From: Auanema rhodensis
Taxonomy: Eukaryota > Nematoda > Chromadorea > Rhabditida > Rhabditidae
NCBI GenBank assembly: GCA_964057225.1
Contig: OZ059896.1
Span: 15,450,501 to 15,514,500 of the forward strand
DNA length: 64,000 bases
Direction: 5' to 3'
Made by a program: the position numbers and the translations under genes. Position 1 is the stretch's first letter. The number at the start of each line of letters is the position of its first letter. The notes below the pieces were generated by a model. The model did not search any database, had not been told where the DNA came from, and saw only the letters and a list, made by a program, of their open reading frames with translations. This document shows positions 26,012 to 39,298 of this stretch, one piece after another.

Positions 26012-27764
26012 TCAAAGAGTTTGTGATTTAACGTTATACTTTGTTGCTGATTTCAACATAGTTTTTAATCCCATCTCTAGCTTTTCGGTTAAAACTTCTA
26101 AAAGTTTGTTGTCGTCATTGTTATTCTTAAGGCCAGCCTAGATGTTAAGAGGTGTGTATAAGAACTGGGTAATATTACTAACTTCTGCAATTGGATGAAT
26201 GATCATAAACAAGATTATTAGAGCATGTGCGGTGAGCTTATCAAAACTATGCTTCAACTAAATTTCAATTGTTTTAAGACTAGATAAGTTGTGTCCATGT
26301 TTACCTGCTCTAGTGTGTAAGGAGGTGTTTCTCCATTCAATTCTGTTAAGAAATAAGAATAAAATTCTTCTAATAAGCTTTCAGAATGATGTACGAAATC
26401 ATATCCGCTAAGCGTTGAGGCAAATACTCGCACAAAATCTTCGGCTGGACATCCAAAATGGGCAAGCTACAATAAAAGTTGACGAAAATATTACTTCGAT
26501 TCTTCTAACCTGAAAATCTATCAGCTTAAGAAACTCAATCCCTTCATCTGTTTTCTTCCACATAATATTGGAAGACCATAAGTCTCCGTGAACAAATACT
26601 TCTTCCATACCTAAAACTCAAGATACAACTGAGTGTAAACATAAAAATAAAAAACATACCTAATTCTTTAGATATACGTTCGAAAACTTCCAAATCAGCC
26701 AAGTAATCTACATGCTTTAATAATTCCTGAGCAACTTCAACAGACTCCGGTCCCAACAATTTCGTAATAGACTTGAGAAAACATTCTATATTCTATAGCA
26801 GGATTTATTTGAGGAGAACTGTTTTTTTTAACTTACTGTGCTACTTGAAGATCCCTCATATAGTTTGAGAATTTCATTGGGAAGTTTTGCCTTTTCCTCT
26901 AGAGTCCACTTCATTGCATTAGCTTGCATCTTTGCCATTGTGCATAAAACCTGGATTAAAAGACAGTAAAAAGCTTAATGTTTGTTGAAATAGAAACCTC
27001 AGAGAGATCAGAAGGCTTTATGGTATGATAACAATGACGAATGTACAAGTCCTTAACAAATTCGAAAGAAATGAAACCTAAAATTTAGTTTTTCCTTATA
27101 ATCTTATAAGCTTAGAAACTATTTTTTTTAATCTGATATTATACCTTTCAACTTATTTTCTTCCGAAAATTGTTTTTGGAAATACGGAGTGAGAATTTTA
27201 AGTTTATCCAGAGGATCTTCATATTTATGGAATAAATCGTAAGCAATAATTTCTCGATTATGCAACTTGAAGGAGAAATATAAATAAAAGTATCAAATCA
27301 AAGAAATGTACCACTCTCGACATTTGAGAAAATCTCATGAGAAGTTCTTCCTTTTGTTCCGTAGTTTTTTCCTCCTTTTCGATCAAACTATCAATTTCTT
27401 TAGCTAAGTTTTTAACATTTAAACAAGTAGGTATTTTAACAACAATTCTGAAAAATATGGATTTTAGAAAGTTGCAAAAGAAATCAGCGTACTGTTTGGG
27501 AAGAGATTCTGAACCTCCTTGCCAATCGGCATCAATAAGTGCTATATTTGAAAGAAAGCCCTAGAAGCAAATTAAGTTGAATGAAAAAACCACGAAACTT
27601 ACATTTCCCTCTCCTATTTGTCTTAAGCCTTTATTGGGCCCGAAAGTAACTGTTCTATCGAAAACTTCTTGAGCCGCTTGCTCGATATCATTCCAAGACA
27701 CATGGGTGCTAAGAATGCCGTAACCAGGTGTCCACAAGTTTGCACTTGTTGTAATCTCGGACAT
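26012..27764 (-). CDS. CHK-like kinase (DUF1679, ecdysteroid/choline kinase-like)
   Basis: Ten or so minus-strand exons run from MSEITTSANLWTPGYG to KYNVKSQTL and TGA at 26012-26014. Motifs of the nematode CHK-like kinases are in order: TFGPNKGLRQIGEGNGFLS (glycine-rich region), VVKIPTC (ATP-binding Lys), then VFVHGDLWSSNIMWKK, the Brenner-type catalytic loop with HGD and Asn, and LIDFQLAHFG, the metal-binding Asp in place of DFG. Length is about 420 residues. A final intron at roughly 26141-26185 is needed to avoid a TAG. I chose the start at 27764 rather than 27809 because TTTATAAA about 35 bp upstream of it would then act as a TATA box; the upstream Met lies before that TATA. GATA motifs near 27.85-27.88 kb suggest gut expression. 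Substrate unknown; insect relatives phosphorylate ecdysteroids. Confidence 0.85.
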
Positions 27765-28134
27765 TGTTGAATGGGAGATATTATGAGTGGTGAGTTTATA
27801 AAGAGCCAATCTTGAGCAGAGAATTGTTATGTTATAAAGGACTATACTGATAAGATTATTCCTCTTTGATAAGCCGATACGCAGAGCACATAATCAAACT
27901 GTATATCATTTTTTCGCACATGATTATAATTCATAAAATGTGCTTAGAAAAAAATTTATTGTTCGAAGTTGTAGGATACAATTTGGGTAAAATCGAATTC
28001 ACAGGCAATTTGTTAATCATTCGATAATAGCAAACATAAGTGCGATATGTTAATTATTGCTTTAAGCATAAAATACATAAGAATAGCTTTGAGTTAAGAT
28101 AAAAAGAATGATTTAGACGAATAATTAAGATTGC

Positions 28135-29080
28135 ACTTGGATAAAAACCTTTCTTGGGATTTCCTCTTCATCGTTCTTGCGGCAGAAATCTCCGCGCGCT
28201 AAGTTTTCAACGACGTTTAGAACATCGTCGGAATCCCGCCTCTGTGATTCCGTATAATAGCAGACACGGCATAAAGCTTTGTAAGTATCTTCTCCTCCGA
28301 TTATTTCAACCTGAAATCAATGTCTTCTTATGGCTGGCATTTTTCCAGATTTGATGTTTACTTTTTTGTCTTTGGTACTTCTAAATGTGTAGCAGGCATC
28401 AGCTCCACATTCCATACAAACGGCAACAACTTGCACCACATCATCACAATATGGAAGAAGAAGGCTAATTTGTGGAAATGGCTGAAAATCAAAATACAAA
28501 CTATACAAAAAAAAGAAGATAGAATTTAAAACTACCTTTCTCTCGAAAGTGCCGTTAAGTGCAGCAACATAAACCAACTTTCCGGCTTGAGCTAAGCGCT
28601 CACAGACACCAGCCAAATCAGAAAACTGTACCAAGAGAAACGTTGAATACGATAATTACAGAAAAAAACTAACAAATTGGCCTTCATCAATAGAGACAAC
28701 TTGGACGTTGGGGTCAAATATCTCGTTCTCGACCTCTATTAAGCGATTCGCTTTCAATGTTGTACCACGTCCAGTGACTCTGAAACAGAGATGACATGAA
28801 GATGATGAATTTGGTTAATTTGATCTACTTCGAATGTGTAGCCACAAGATTAGCATCATATCTGGTGTCTCCAGCGTACTTGATCAATACACAAGTTCTC
28901 TTAGCAATAATTTGTCTATCATGAAGTCGTAATAACTCAGTACTAAATACAAAAACAATAACATTAATTTACAAATAATTAATTAACTCACGTTTTACCA
29001 CTGAACATTGGTCCAATAATACACGTAACTTTTCCACGGCTGGGTGCTGAGGGAGGCATGTCTGAATTAATGTACCTCAT
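28135..29080 (-). CDS. TK1: Thymidine kinase, TK1 type
   Basis: Minus-strand gene from MRYINSDMPPSAPSRG to IQVQS and TAA at 28135-28137; a second in-frame Met at 29059 is an alternative start. The P-loop is IIGPMFSGKTTELLR. Then come LVIKYAGDTRYD-type residues (LIKYAGDTRYDAN), the catalytic SIDEGQFF motif, the lasso region with AVCMECGADAC and ALCRVCYY (two CxxC pairs binding structural zinc), and the thymidine-binding loop. All key residues are present. The enzyme phosphorylates deoxythymidine to dTMP in the cytosol for DNA precursor salvage. Introns are 40-55 bp. An E2F-type site lies about 110 bp upstream, matching the S-phase control known for TK1 genes. Confidence 0.93.
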
Positions 29081-29187
29081 GATGAAGACTCCGAGAACGT
29101 AGAGAAGATTACAGTTGAGAAGGTACAATTGAAATCTGAGAAGAGAGAGGGCTCAGACCAAGATGGCAGCGCCACTTAGATGATCAA

Positions 29188-29200
29188 TTTAGCGCCAAAA
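29188..29200 (-). promoter_or_regulatory. E2F site upstream of thymidine kinase
   Basis: TTTAGCGCCAAAA contains GCGCCAAA, the reverse of the E2F consensus TTTGGCGC, so the site reads TTTTGGCGC on the gene's strand. It sits 108-120 bp upstream of the thymidine kinase start. Confidence 0.6.
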
Positions 29201-29704
29201 TAGTTTGTATTTGAGTGGATATTATTATGAGTTGGGACAGGAAACTATTTTTAATTAGAATTTTGAATATGTCAAGGGTCTTTGGCGAGTGTAAAGATTT
29301 AAATAATTGGCAAATGAAAATCTCAGACGTATCGAAGAATATGAAAGAAAAGAGAGATGATTCGGACAAAACAAGTCATCAAGGATATGGGAGAAAATCG
29401 GATAATCGAGTGTCCATAACACCCGAGATAACACAGATAATACAGACAATGAACGATAGTTGATAGCAGCTGGAAAAGACCATTGGCCGATTATAATCTT
29501 GACAGATTTTGAACATCTTTATTCATATAGAAATATGAGTCCATCTACAAGTTTCACATACAGCGATAATGTACAAGATTCAATTAACAAGCATTTTCAA
29601 TAATAACCCGATGTAGTAAACTAATACAAACATTAAAAAAGAAACCTGCTTCACAATGAGATATGTTAGAAAACCGAAAATAAAATCCAAATTTAAACAT
29701 CATA
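29201..29704. other. Intergenic, nothing firm
   Basis: Upstream region of thymidine kinase and 3' flank of rad-51. An 82-codon plus-strand ORF here has no recognisable domain or splice context and is not called. Confidence 0.5.
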
Positions 29705-31184
29705 CTACTGGTCTTTGGCGTCATCTATTCCATTTGTAGTGATAGCAAACGTAGCTTCGGATTCTGCCAAATTTGGTGATTGGTGAACCTTACAAATACG
29801 GGTTTCTCCCTTTCCTTTCCGTAAACCTAATCTTTAAAAGATTTCATTAATCTCATGACTTAACCTGAAAAATGACCTGGTAGTTGTCATGTGAGCCATA
29901 ATATGACCACCGATAGGTTTTTTAGGGTCAGCTTGATATGGCCCACCTCCACCATCAACTTGAGCTACAACCTAAGAGATAAAGTGGCATTAGAAAAGTA
30001 TATTCTAGACTATAACTAACTTGATTTGTCACCACTACTGCAACACCAAATTCATCTGCTAATTTCATTAATGATCTCAACATTCTGAAAATAATAATAA
30101 TATAAAAGTTCACAAATTTACAGCAACTTGGCGAGCATTGTTTGACGAGCAGCGAGCTCACCTCGACCAGAAAAGTCCGTTCTACAAAAAAAGCTTATGA
30201 ACATTCACACATTAAATTGAAAAGATTTCATAAAAGGAAATAAACTACCTCAGGAGAGACATTATACTATCTACTACCAATAAAGCATATCTACTTTCAG
30301 CCATCATTGCTCCTACATTCAGGACAGTTTTGGTTACCGTATATATAAACTTACCTGCTGCTGTTAGTAAATTCATTTGATGATCAGAATTATAGCATCG
30401 TGCAACGGCTACATTCTCTAGGACATGCTCTCCTGACATATTATATCTGAATGAACAATATTTATATTAAAAGCAATCTGGATATACCGATGCGCAACAG
30501 CTAATAAACGTTCAGGTCGAAAAGTATTCTCTGTATCAATCCACATACACTTTCCCTCTGCACCACCCATTTCGACTGGAAGTTGACAAATGACAGCCAA
30601 GTTGTGACAGAGTTGAGACTTTCCCGTACGATATTCTCCAAAAACCTGAACGTGCTTTAATAAGAACAACTACTTTTTTGAAAAATTACTTCAGTAATAC
30701 TACCCGTCTCTATACCTCCTCCCAATAATCTATCTAATTCCTGTGAACCTGTTCGAATTTGAACTAACTCACTACGACGAATGTGAACTTCTGCTGCTGT
30801 TGTGAAGCCCATTGGAACATACTTGATGGCTTCAGCCTGAAACAATGAATAGCTGAAAACTATAAAAATAAATATTAACGAATAGTTTTTCGGCTTTTTG
30901 TTCACTAATTCCTTTAACTCCTATAATATCCTTGCGCGTGGCGTAAGCAACCGATTCTACCGTGTTGAAGCCAGCTTCTTTCAATTTTTTAATATCACCA
31001 GAAGAAAATCCGGCTTGCTAAAATGTATTTATAATAAAGAATAGGGAGGTAAGATATTCTATCTCACTTCTAATTTTTCAATAACAGTATAATACGACTC
31101 TTCCTCCTCAGCAGTTCCTTGATTCATAGCAACTTCCATAGCTTCATCTTGAGCAGTACGCTTCCGAGTAGCCTGAGCCGCCAT
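29705..31184 (-). CDS. rad-51: RAD-51 recombinase
   Basis: Minus-strand gene starting [18 protein letters not shown] and ending GIDDAKDQ with TAG at 29705-29707. The N-terminal helix-hairpin-helix domain ([33 protein letters not shown]) is followed by the linker [12 protein letters not shown] and the ATPase core: Walker [24 protein letters not shown], Walker [13 protein letters not shown], loop L1/L2 segments with [15 protein letters not shown] and [13 protein letters not shown], and VVVTNQV. Walker A has Tyr and Ser where most RAD51 proteins have Phe and Thr, as in C. elegans RAD-51. It forms filaments on single-stranded DNA for strand exchange in repair and meiosis. No DMC1 gene is visible here. 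It is divergent from ebax-1, sharing a 462-bp promoter region. Confidence 0.95.
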
Positions 31185-31646
31185 CTGAGAATTTTAAAAT
31201 GAAATTACATAAATATGATAATTAATTATGCGAAAAGCAAAATTAATATGCGATTTTTGAGCTTAATCATTGATTTAAATGCTATGGAATCGCGCCGTTT
31301 GTGTTGTAGAGAGTCTAGAGTAACGAGAGAGCACATATCACACGTTAAGTGAGAGAGAACAGCGAGATGTCATAGACGCAGAGATTAGTGGAAGGCACGA
31401 CCCGGAACGCAATGCGAGGGCATTGAAGAAGGTCTTCTGTAAAATCCATGTTCATCTTATCATTTTAAAAGTCATTTTATGCTATCATATACCTTTTTAA
31501 CTATTGTCTATGCCTATTTATTGTTGCGTTTTTGGTATCCAATGATTATATGATATTATGTTCGTGCTCCGTTTTTTTTGCTTTCTCCAAATTAGTTTTA
31601 CCTTATATTTACTTTGATTTTTGATTATTTCAGGGCTATAGCTCTC
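31185..31646. promoter_or_regulatory. Divergent promoter region, rad-51 / ebax-1
   Basis: Lies between the two start codons. AATCGCGCC at 31288-31296 is a weak E2F-like motif (two mismatches to TTTCGCGC). CAGGG at about 31632-31635 looks like the acceptor just before the ebax-1 start. Confidence 0.4.
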
Positions 31647-34600
31647 ATGAATGCCTCTCCTGATGACTGGCTTGTTCGAGCTGCTGAAATGGAAATGAAT
31701 TATGATCCTGAACGTGATAATGCATCTTTCGAGGTACCTTGACCAATATGCTCATGTTTTTATTGTGTTTTCAGGATTCTGAACGTTTCGAAGATGATTC
31801 TGAAGGCTCATTCTTGTCATCGGAGGAGAGTATAAACCAGAATTGGAGGGGATGGTCTCATGGTAATCACAATGATGGTGGTAATTTAGTCACTATTCAT
31901 TTTCATAACTAATGCTACATGCTTTAGCAGGATCAACTTTGATGCCTTACCAATCTGGACGATATTCATCGGCATCAAGTAATACTGTTGTTGGGTTAAA
32001 TAGAAGTAACTGTTCTGAACAGAAAGGTGAAGCATTTATGTGTATCTTGTTTTAATAGTTCCTTACATTAATTTTTTAGGCTGCTCTTCACCTGCATCGC
32101 TTGTTGAATTATCTGCAAAAATTTGTGCTAAATCTTTATCGTTTGAACAACTTGAATTATGTTGGCGTGAAATTAATAAACGTCGAGAAGTTCTGAATTT
32201 ATTCTATTGATGGGTTTTAAACATTTATTTTCAGGAATCTCTGCATGATTATCTTATACCTTCATATTGTATACCAGAAAATTTAATATTGACCATAATA
32301 CAACAATGTTTTCCTTCAAGTATGGAAGATATTCGTCTTTATTGGTTAGTGTTACTAAGGTTTTGTTTTTTATATATGAAGCACGTTTCAGTTGCTTAGC
32401 AAATGGTAATGGTGATGAGTTTAATTATGGTGACTTTATTTATCAATGTGGAGCAGTTAATAATGTTATACAAATTGGTTAGGATCTTATAATTGCTTAT
32501 TATTTTGATTATAATTTTAGGATTTTTAATAACAGCTAAAGTTTCACCTATTCCTCAACCTGAGGGAGCATCCATGCCTCAAGATCGCATGATTCAAAAA
32601 AATTATGATGTAGCTTTGCAACTAGATCGGTGAAAATTTTTAAAATCTTCAGCCATTATTGTTTATGTTATAGTGGTCGCGTCATTGGCTGTAAATGTAC
32701 TTGTGGGAAACGTCCATTCTGGTGTATGCACGTTATTTCTGTATGCCATTACCGATTATATCAAGCTTCTTCAGTGGAATACAGGTATGAGCTTTTAGTT
32801 GCATTTTATTTATAATAATTTTATAGAAAACCTATTTGGGATTCAATAAGTGAGCTTAGCCATGATAACTTGAAAAAGATGGTTCAATTTTTCATCAATA
32901 CAATCCCTTGGGAGGTACGTATATAATTCAAGTTTTAAATTAAAATTTTTTCAAAACTTTTATATTCGAATCTTTGCCTAACATTTGTTTTGTACAATGG
33001 CTCCTCACAGTAAATAAATTTTAGATGTTTTTTAACGTCTAGTTAACGTGGGTAGAACACAATATTCATTCTGAAAGCATACTTTCTTCCCATGCTTATA
33101 ACTGCGTTTTATTTTCTTCTATTTTTTTAAAATTTTCATTTTCTTAGTATCTCTCGACTGCACAACGTTTATTGGATGAACTGAAAGCATCTCATTCTGA
33201 AATCAGTACTTCGGTTGGAGTACCTGATCCCACTGATGGTGGCCATGATATTGTATGTTGTATTGTTTTTTAAAGTTATGAGTATTTTCTTTAGATCCCA
33301 AGATGGGCTTTCAGCGAGCCTGGAGTCCATACAAAAATTAGAAATCTACTGCATTTCTTCTGTGTGCCTGCTCCTGTTGTATTCAGTGATGTTGGAGCTA
33401 TGACATCTCCCATACACAGCCAGCATCCTATTGCACAAGAGTGGCGAACACTTCGTAAATGCTTTAGAGCTAAAGAACCTGAAGGTAATTTGGAAAATGT
33501 ACTAAAACCCATTTAAAAATATTTTAAGGGCTCTGGAATCTGATATCCATTGTAAAAGAAATGTTAACTCGTAGAGATGCTAACGCTATTTCTGTGCTAA
33601 GAATCATTACTGAAGAATGCTTGGCTAATAGTCAAGTTTTATTGTGGTGGTATGTCAGCAGGTTACTTTTTTCCAATGAATGGATTCAAATTAGCGGAGG
33701 TAATACTAAGTGTTTGTAACTTCTCACTGTAGTTATTAAGGAAAGAACGAGAGTTGCACTAACAGTAATCAAATGAATGCTGCTTTATTGTTGGAAGAAA
33801 TTGTATCGTTATGGAAATTAGCTTCGTTGAATCCAGCTTTTTCAGTTGAGCACAGAAATCAGGTATCAGTCCTATTTTTAGTCATATGAGGCAGTTTTAT
33901 ATTTTTAGCTTTTCGTATTTCTGCAAAATTATCACAGGCTTGCTGCAAATCGTATATGGACTATGATAAAAAGTGTAAATCAGGAAGCTAACACCCAACG
34001 GTCGATGGTAAATTTTTCTTCAAATACTTTTTAAAATGAGAAGTTTTTAAAGAATATTAACTGTTTATCGTTAAGGCTGCCCAACTTATCAATAGCATTT
34101 CTAAAAGAGGTCAGCCTGATGTCCGATTGAGTACTGAAACAGTGAAGTTCACGATGAAAGAATTTCCGGGTTTCCATAGTGCTTTACACGTAATACCGTT
34201 TAGAAAATCTTGAAATTATATTTTTGATTGTAGGTTTGTTGCACTTTGTCAAAAGTCAATTGGTTGAAGAATGAATCTTCTATTGTCCGCTACTCCTTGG
34301 TAAACTTTAGCTGTTTGTTTTTTTCAAATAGAATGTGTTCAGATTTCTGAATGGGATACAAACACTTTTGTACCATTGCAACTCCAGACTTTTTCTGATA
34401 GAACTCAGGGTAGGAAGAACAGGGTTGGAGTTTTTGTAGCTAATGCTGTTTTTATTCATTATCTTACAGAGAAATCGAAATAATCACAGGAATAGACATG
34501 GCAGACATAACGTAAGAGTTCGATATCTCGAAGAAGAAAGTTCTGAATCTGGTCAAGAAAGTGAACAAGATGCTGTATGTCCCTTTACCCTATTTCATCA

Positions 34601-37600
34601 AATCTTCGTACTGTTTCAGGCTCGTGTAGTCCAAGGTGCTCGAGGATTTCCACAAGAAGAAGTTGATAGTGTATTGGCTGCTTCTTATTTGGCCATGGAG
34701 CCATTAGAAATTCGATTCACGAAATGTGAGTCAATGTACGCACATGGATATACGTTTGAGGTAAATTTTTCTCAACTATTTTCAGTAGTTTATCAAGTTT
34801 TAGGCTGTTGACCATGCTAGAGAAATAGCTAAAACGTTACGTATGCACATGCCAGGAGTCGTAGATTCACCAACTCCGGTAAATACAGTCTTTGCAAATA
34901 ACTTATTAGATCAATGTTCTTAAGAGTGATCAACCTGGATGTAGCCATGATGGAGACGGAGACAGTATTTCTAAAGATCTTAAAATAAATATTGAAAAAT
35001 CCGTGCAGACTTTAGATATTCTTGAGAAGGCTGTAGCCATTGCTCAGGTATACTAACAGACTAAACAAATAGAAATTGTTTTTTTTTTTCAGATTTTAAA
35101 ATCACAAAATGACAATAGTTTGTTCTCCTTCATATTAGGAATTTTGATGTCTCCTAAACAACCCATGGCTACAAAATTCAGCCAAGTCAAAGAATATCAC
35201 ATTGTATGTTTAGTTTATGAAATCAAGAGTTCTATGAATGCTTTAGGAATGTGAGCTAATTGATATCTTACGATCACTTCATCTTGGCGATTCCGAATTG
35301 TTACAATTACGAAGAACTGCTTCAATTGTTAGTCTAATACTGCTCTTTTAAAATTTATTGTTAAATTATAGTTGGTTGGAAATGTGGAAAAACAAGTTCC
35401 CTCTACCGTTCCACACGTAGCGTTATCACATTATATTTTTGACAAGTTATCTTACACAGTAAATGTATGTGAAGTTGATCAAACAGGGTACGTTTTAACA
35501 TCATATTTTGACTCTTATTGTCAAATTTTAGAAATTCGAGGGTTCGTGACTATAAGGCTTGTGGTAGATTTTCTTCTGATGATGATCTTTGTCTACATGT
35601 TGCACTAGACGCCTTAGGGTCTAAATTGCTTGTTCCGGAAGATGAGTTTCCTATGCTTAGCGAAGTAGTTAGAAGACAGAAAGGAGACTTGTGTATTGCA
35701 CTGTTAAATGTATATAAAGATTCGAAAGAGAAGATTGGCCTGATTATGGACAAGTACCTAGATCCTCATGTCCATCGTATGTATAGGCAAGTTAACTTTT
35801 CAGCTTGAAACTATAATTTGTAATATTTCTAGTGAACATGCGTCTAATGCGGCCTATTTTATACGGAGAGACCCTATTTTGAAACGCAATGTGAGATCAA
35901 ATCTTAGACCTCAATTCCCTTATACGGACAAATATATTTTCATGGATGAAACTCTACCTGATAATTTCTTATCGACATGTGGAAAGTTGCCTATCAAACG
36001 ATGGAGGTATATTTCTTGTTTTTTGATTGTAATAGACTCTCTTGTTTTGAGACTTAAGAAACTTGAATATCCTACTGAAGCTCAGGCTCAATATATGACT
36101 GAGTTGTCTAAGCGCATCGTCGAAGAAGCTGGTGGAAATCAAAACCCTGTCGTTTTCGCTCCACTTGGTGCTAATGTTGTACAGGGACCTCATCGTACAA
36201 TGCGCTTGTGTGGTATCCTTGTGGCTATGTACGGTCTTGGTCTACACAACAAAGTGTCGTCTAGTTGGCAAACTCGTACGTACAACTGCAATACTTCTTG
36301 GATTAACAGTCAATCGATTGAAATTGGCTCGACTGCTGTTGAGATGATTCGAGAGCTTTGGATCGGCCATTATACAGCTTCAGAAGCTGCTGCTCTGGCT
36401 GATAAAGTGAAAAAAGATTGATGTTGGTTTTTTAATATTTTCTGTTTTAGGCTAGTTGTGAATCTCGTGATCCAATTATGGTCAAGGAAGCCGCAGAACT
36501 TGCTCTGTCTGTTTTGTCTCAAGCTTCAACTCTATCGTCTAGTGAGATTTTGAAAGCCTTGCTACAATGTAAAGAACAGGATTCAAAACTACTTGAAACA
36601 GCTTGTTTGAACTTAAGAGATGTATAATACACACGAATTTCAGTTTTTCAATGATCTTTTGCAGGTTTATCTAAAAAATGTTATACCACCCGAAGCATTA
36701 TGGAAAGTGGCTCATTACTGGGAAGATCTACACGTTGATTATGATTTCCCTCTTCAGAGCCCAAATGCTTTTTCTAATCCGCAGGCATTTAATCTTCAGC
36801 CTCCAAATAACCCAGTAAGCTTTTTAAATTCATTATTTTTCATTTATTTTCTTAGTTTCAGTACCAATATTCTCGTCAGCCAGTACCATATAGCAGATGC
36901 TCTACCATACAGATGGGCACCCTTCCACACTATCCACCTCATATGAGTAATCCTCAATATATATCGAATTATAATATGCATAATCCTGTTCGGTACGGAA
37001 GTTTACCCTTATTTCTATTCAATTGTTTGTTTATAGAATGCCAAACCCTCCTATTCAACCCCCACCACCAGTACAGCCTCAGGGACAAGGACCAGTTCCT
37101 TTGATTCATCAAAGTCACTCTGCTCCTCAGTTATCATCTATTCATCAAAATTCTGAACCTGAAACACGAATACACCTCGTAAGTGACATTTGATCGAATT
37201 TGCCCCAAAGCTCCGCTTTCTAGGCTCACGAAGCTGGAATCAAAGCCATCGAATCCTTAGGAATTGCTTCCTTGAATGAAGATTCCCGTACAAAATATGC
37301 TGTGGTACGCTAGAATTTAAGTTACTTCTTGCTAATTTTATCAAATCTTAGACTAGTTTGTATACTTCTGATATTCAATGGCTTTTCCGAATTTCTGGAA
37401 GCTTGGGCGCTTATTATGTGTCGACCTTCTTGGAAACTGCTGCGAGAAACGTAATGTCTCCGTTCACTTTGTATAATCTGGCTACTGATACTCTAAAAAT
37501 GGACAAAAAGTTCTTGTTGTCTCAACTCGTCTTTGGCCCAATTCCTCAAAGTGCAGCATCTAAACAATATTATCAGAACTTTGGACAGGTACTTTCTGAA

Positions 37601-38023
37601 TAAAATTATCGCTTTTTGCTAATGAAAGTAAATGTTCTTTGGCTTATAGTGTGTTTTCAGGTTCGTATAACCATGCTGAATCACAATTATCTCGCAGTCA
37701 CCGCGGAATTATTCGAAAGAGCCATTGAGCAGTTCTATGTAGGGATTATGACAAAGTTGAATTTCAGCAGATTCACTAATAGCGACCGAGAAGAAGTATG
37801 GTCTTCGGGTTTTCTTGTTTTCCTTACATACATTTTTTAGGCGTCACGTCTTTTGCAAGCAGCATGGGATGCTTGTCAATGCATTCCAGCTATTAGTCGA
37901 AACTTATTTGAAGATCTCTGTCGTCAAGCTAAAAAGCAAAAAGCTGGGAAACGTGAAATGTCGGGTGTCATCAACGAGCTAACCAAAAGGAGTGCACTTT
38001 ATCCCCAGAATGTTTACAAATAG
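31647..38023 (+). CDS. ebax-1: EBAX-1/ZSWIM8 ubiquitin-ligase substrate receptor
   Basis: A large gene of about 30 short-intron exons. The N-terminus MNASPDDWLVRAAEME and an acidic stretch lead to SLVELSAKICAKSLSFEQL, which matches the BC-box by which EBAX/ZSWIM8 binds Elongin BC, then a Cul-box-like SLHDYLIPSYCIPENL. The SWIM zinc finger is GCKCTCGKRPFWCMHVISV (32.69-32.74 kb), with the CxC...CxH ligands intact. Long alpha-helical regions follow (IPRWAFSEPG, QEWRTLRKCFRAKEPEG, EEVDSVLAASYLAMEPLEIRF), a Pro/Gln-rich stretch around 36.75-37.15 kb, and a conserved C-terminal domain (SASRLLQAAWDACQCIPAISR) ending LYPQNVYK. EBAX-1 assembles a Cullin-2 ligase that removes misfolded proteins such as SAX-3 in C. 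elegans; ZSWIM8 degrades Argonaute in target-directed microRNA decay. Individual exon ends were only partly checked. Confidence 0.9.
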
Positions 38024-39298
38024 TTTTCTATTTATTCCCACTTTAATAACAAATTTCCAAGTTCATTAACTTTGAGTTCAAGCGGGAGTTCATTAATGTT
38101 AAGTTTTTTAATCATATTTACTATATCACAGTTACCCTCTGGAAGGGGTTCATCTCTACATTTAGCTTATACATACAAACATAATCAATCATTTTATCCT
38201 TAAAAATGTAAAGAAAATAAGTTGTTGCAGGTTGTCGTACACCGTTTTACGAGTTTCTATTACAATAATAGTTTTTGGTAATATTATTTGTATATACAAC
38301 TAAACATAAATACGCTTCTCCTCTTTGAAAACCTAATTATAATCTCGATGTTCATTCTGTTTGACAGATTGTTTTATTTGATAATCATGTATTAAGTTAA
38401 TAATAAAATATCTTAGAAGGTGCACTGTTTTATATTGTTTTTATGATCCCCGTGTCTGCTCTATTGCCATAGTGATGCTGAAACTACTACTGGTAGCAGT
38501 CGCGCTGCTGCTTCTGATGTTGATACTGATGATGATGTAACAACGTGCTAAAGAACAAGACATGATAAAGATTATTAGCTTTCAAAATATTTTTCATCTC
38601 ACAATGTTTGGTGGCTTAGATTGAATACGAGTACATCTCGTGTGTGTGCCTGTGTGTGTGTATGTGTCTGAGCCTGTGTATGTGTCTGTAAATGATGTCG
38701 CCCAATGCTTTAAATATACCGCAAAATAGATTTATGTTGGCAAATCAGATAGTAAAAACTGCGACAACTCCCTAGTTTCAATAATGTGTCCATGATCATC
38801 GAATCATGAGGTATTAGAGGTCACCAAAAAGGAAACAAAACAAAACAACATCACAACATCCCTTCCTTCCATCAGCTGAGGACTCTCTGTACTTTTCACT
38901 CTCTACTTGTTTTCAATCTATGAGAAATGATCTTTTCGAAAAAGCCTATTAGGCTTTGTCGGCGATAAATACGCATGTATGCTTGCATGTGCAGCTCATA
39001 TAATTGACCAAAACACTCAAAATGTTTATCATAATTCTATGTCGGAACTCAATTTTTTTGAATAGTTTTTGTACTCATCTTTGTTACAACTTATCCTTGT
39101 ACTTTGGTGGCAATATAAGATAGTTCACCACAAACTTCATGAAATGTTTTAATCTTAATTTTTTATTTAAAAAAAAATTCAAAATTAAATGAAAACAAAT
39201 CTGAACTTATCAAATTAGGTATTTTAATTTTCATAAAGAGAAATATTGTTCATATCGAATCTAAAGACGAGGCACTTTATTTCTTAACTTTATAGTTA

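Noticed and set aside
29215-29463. 82-codon plus-strand ORF upstream of thymidine kinase
   Set aside because: No domain and no clear signals, and it overlaps an antisense ORF of similar quality; likely chance.
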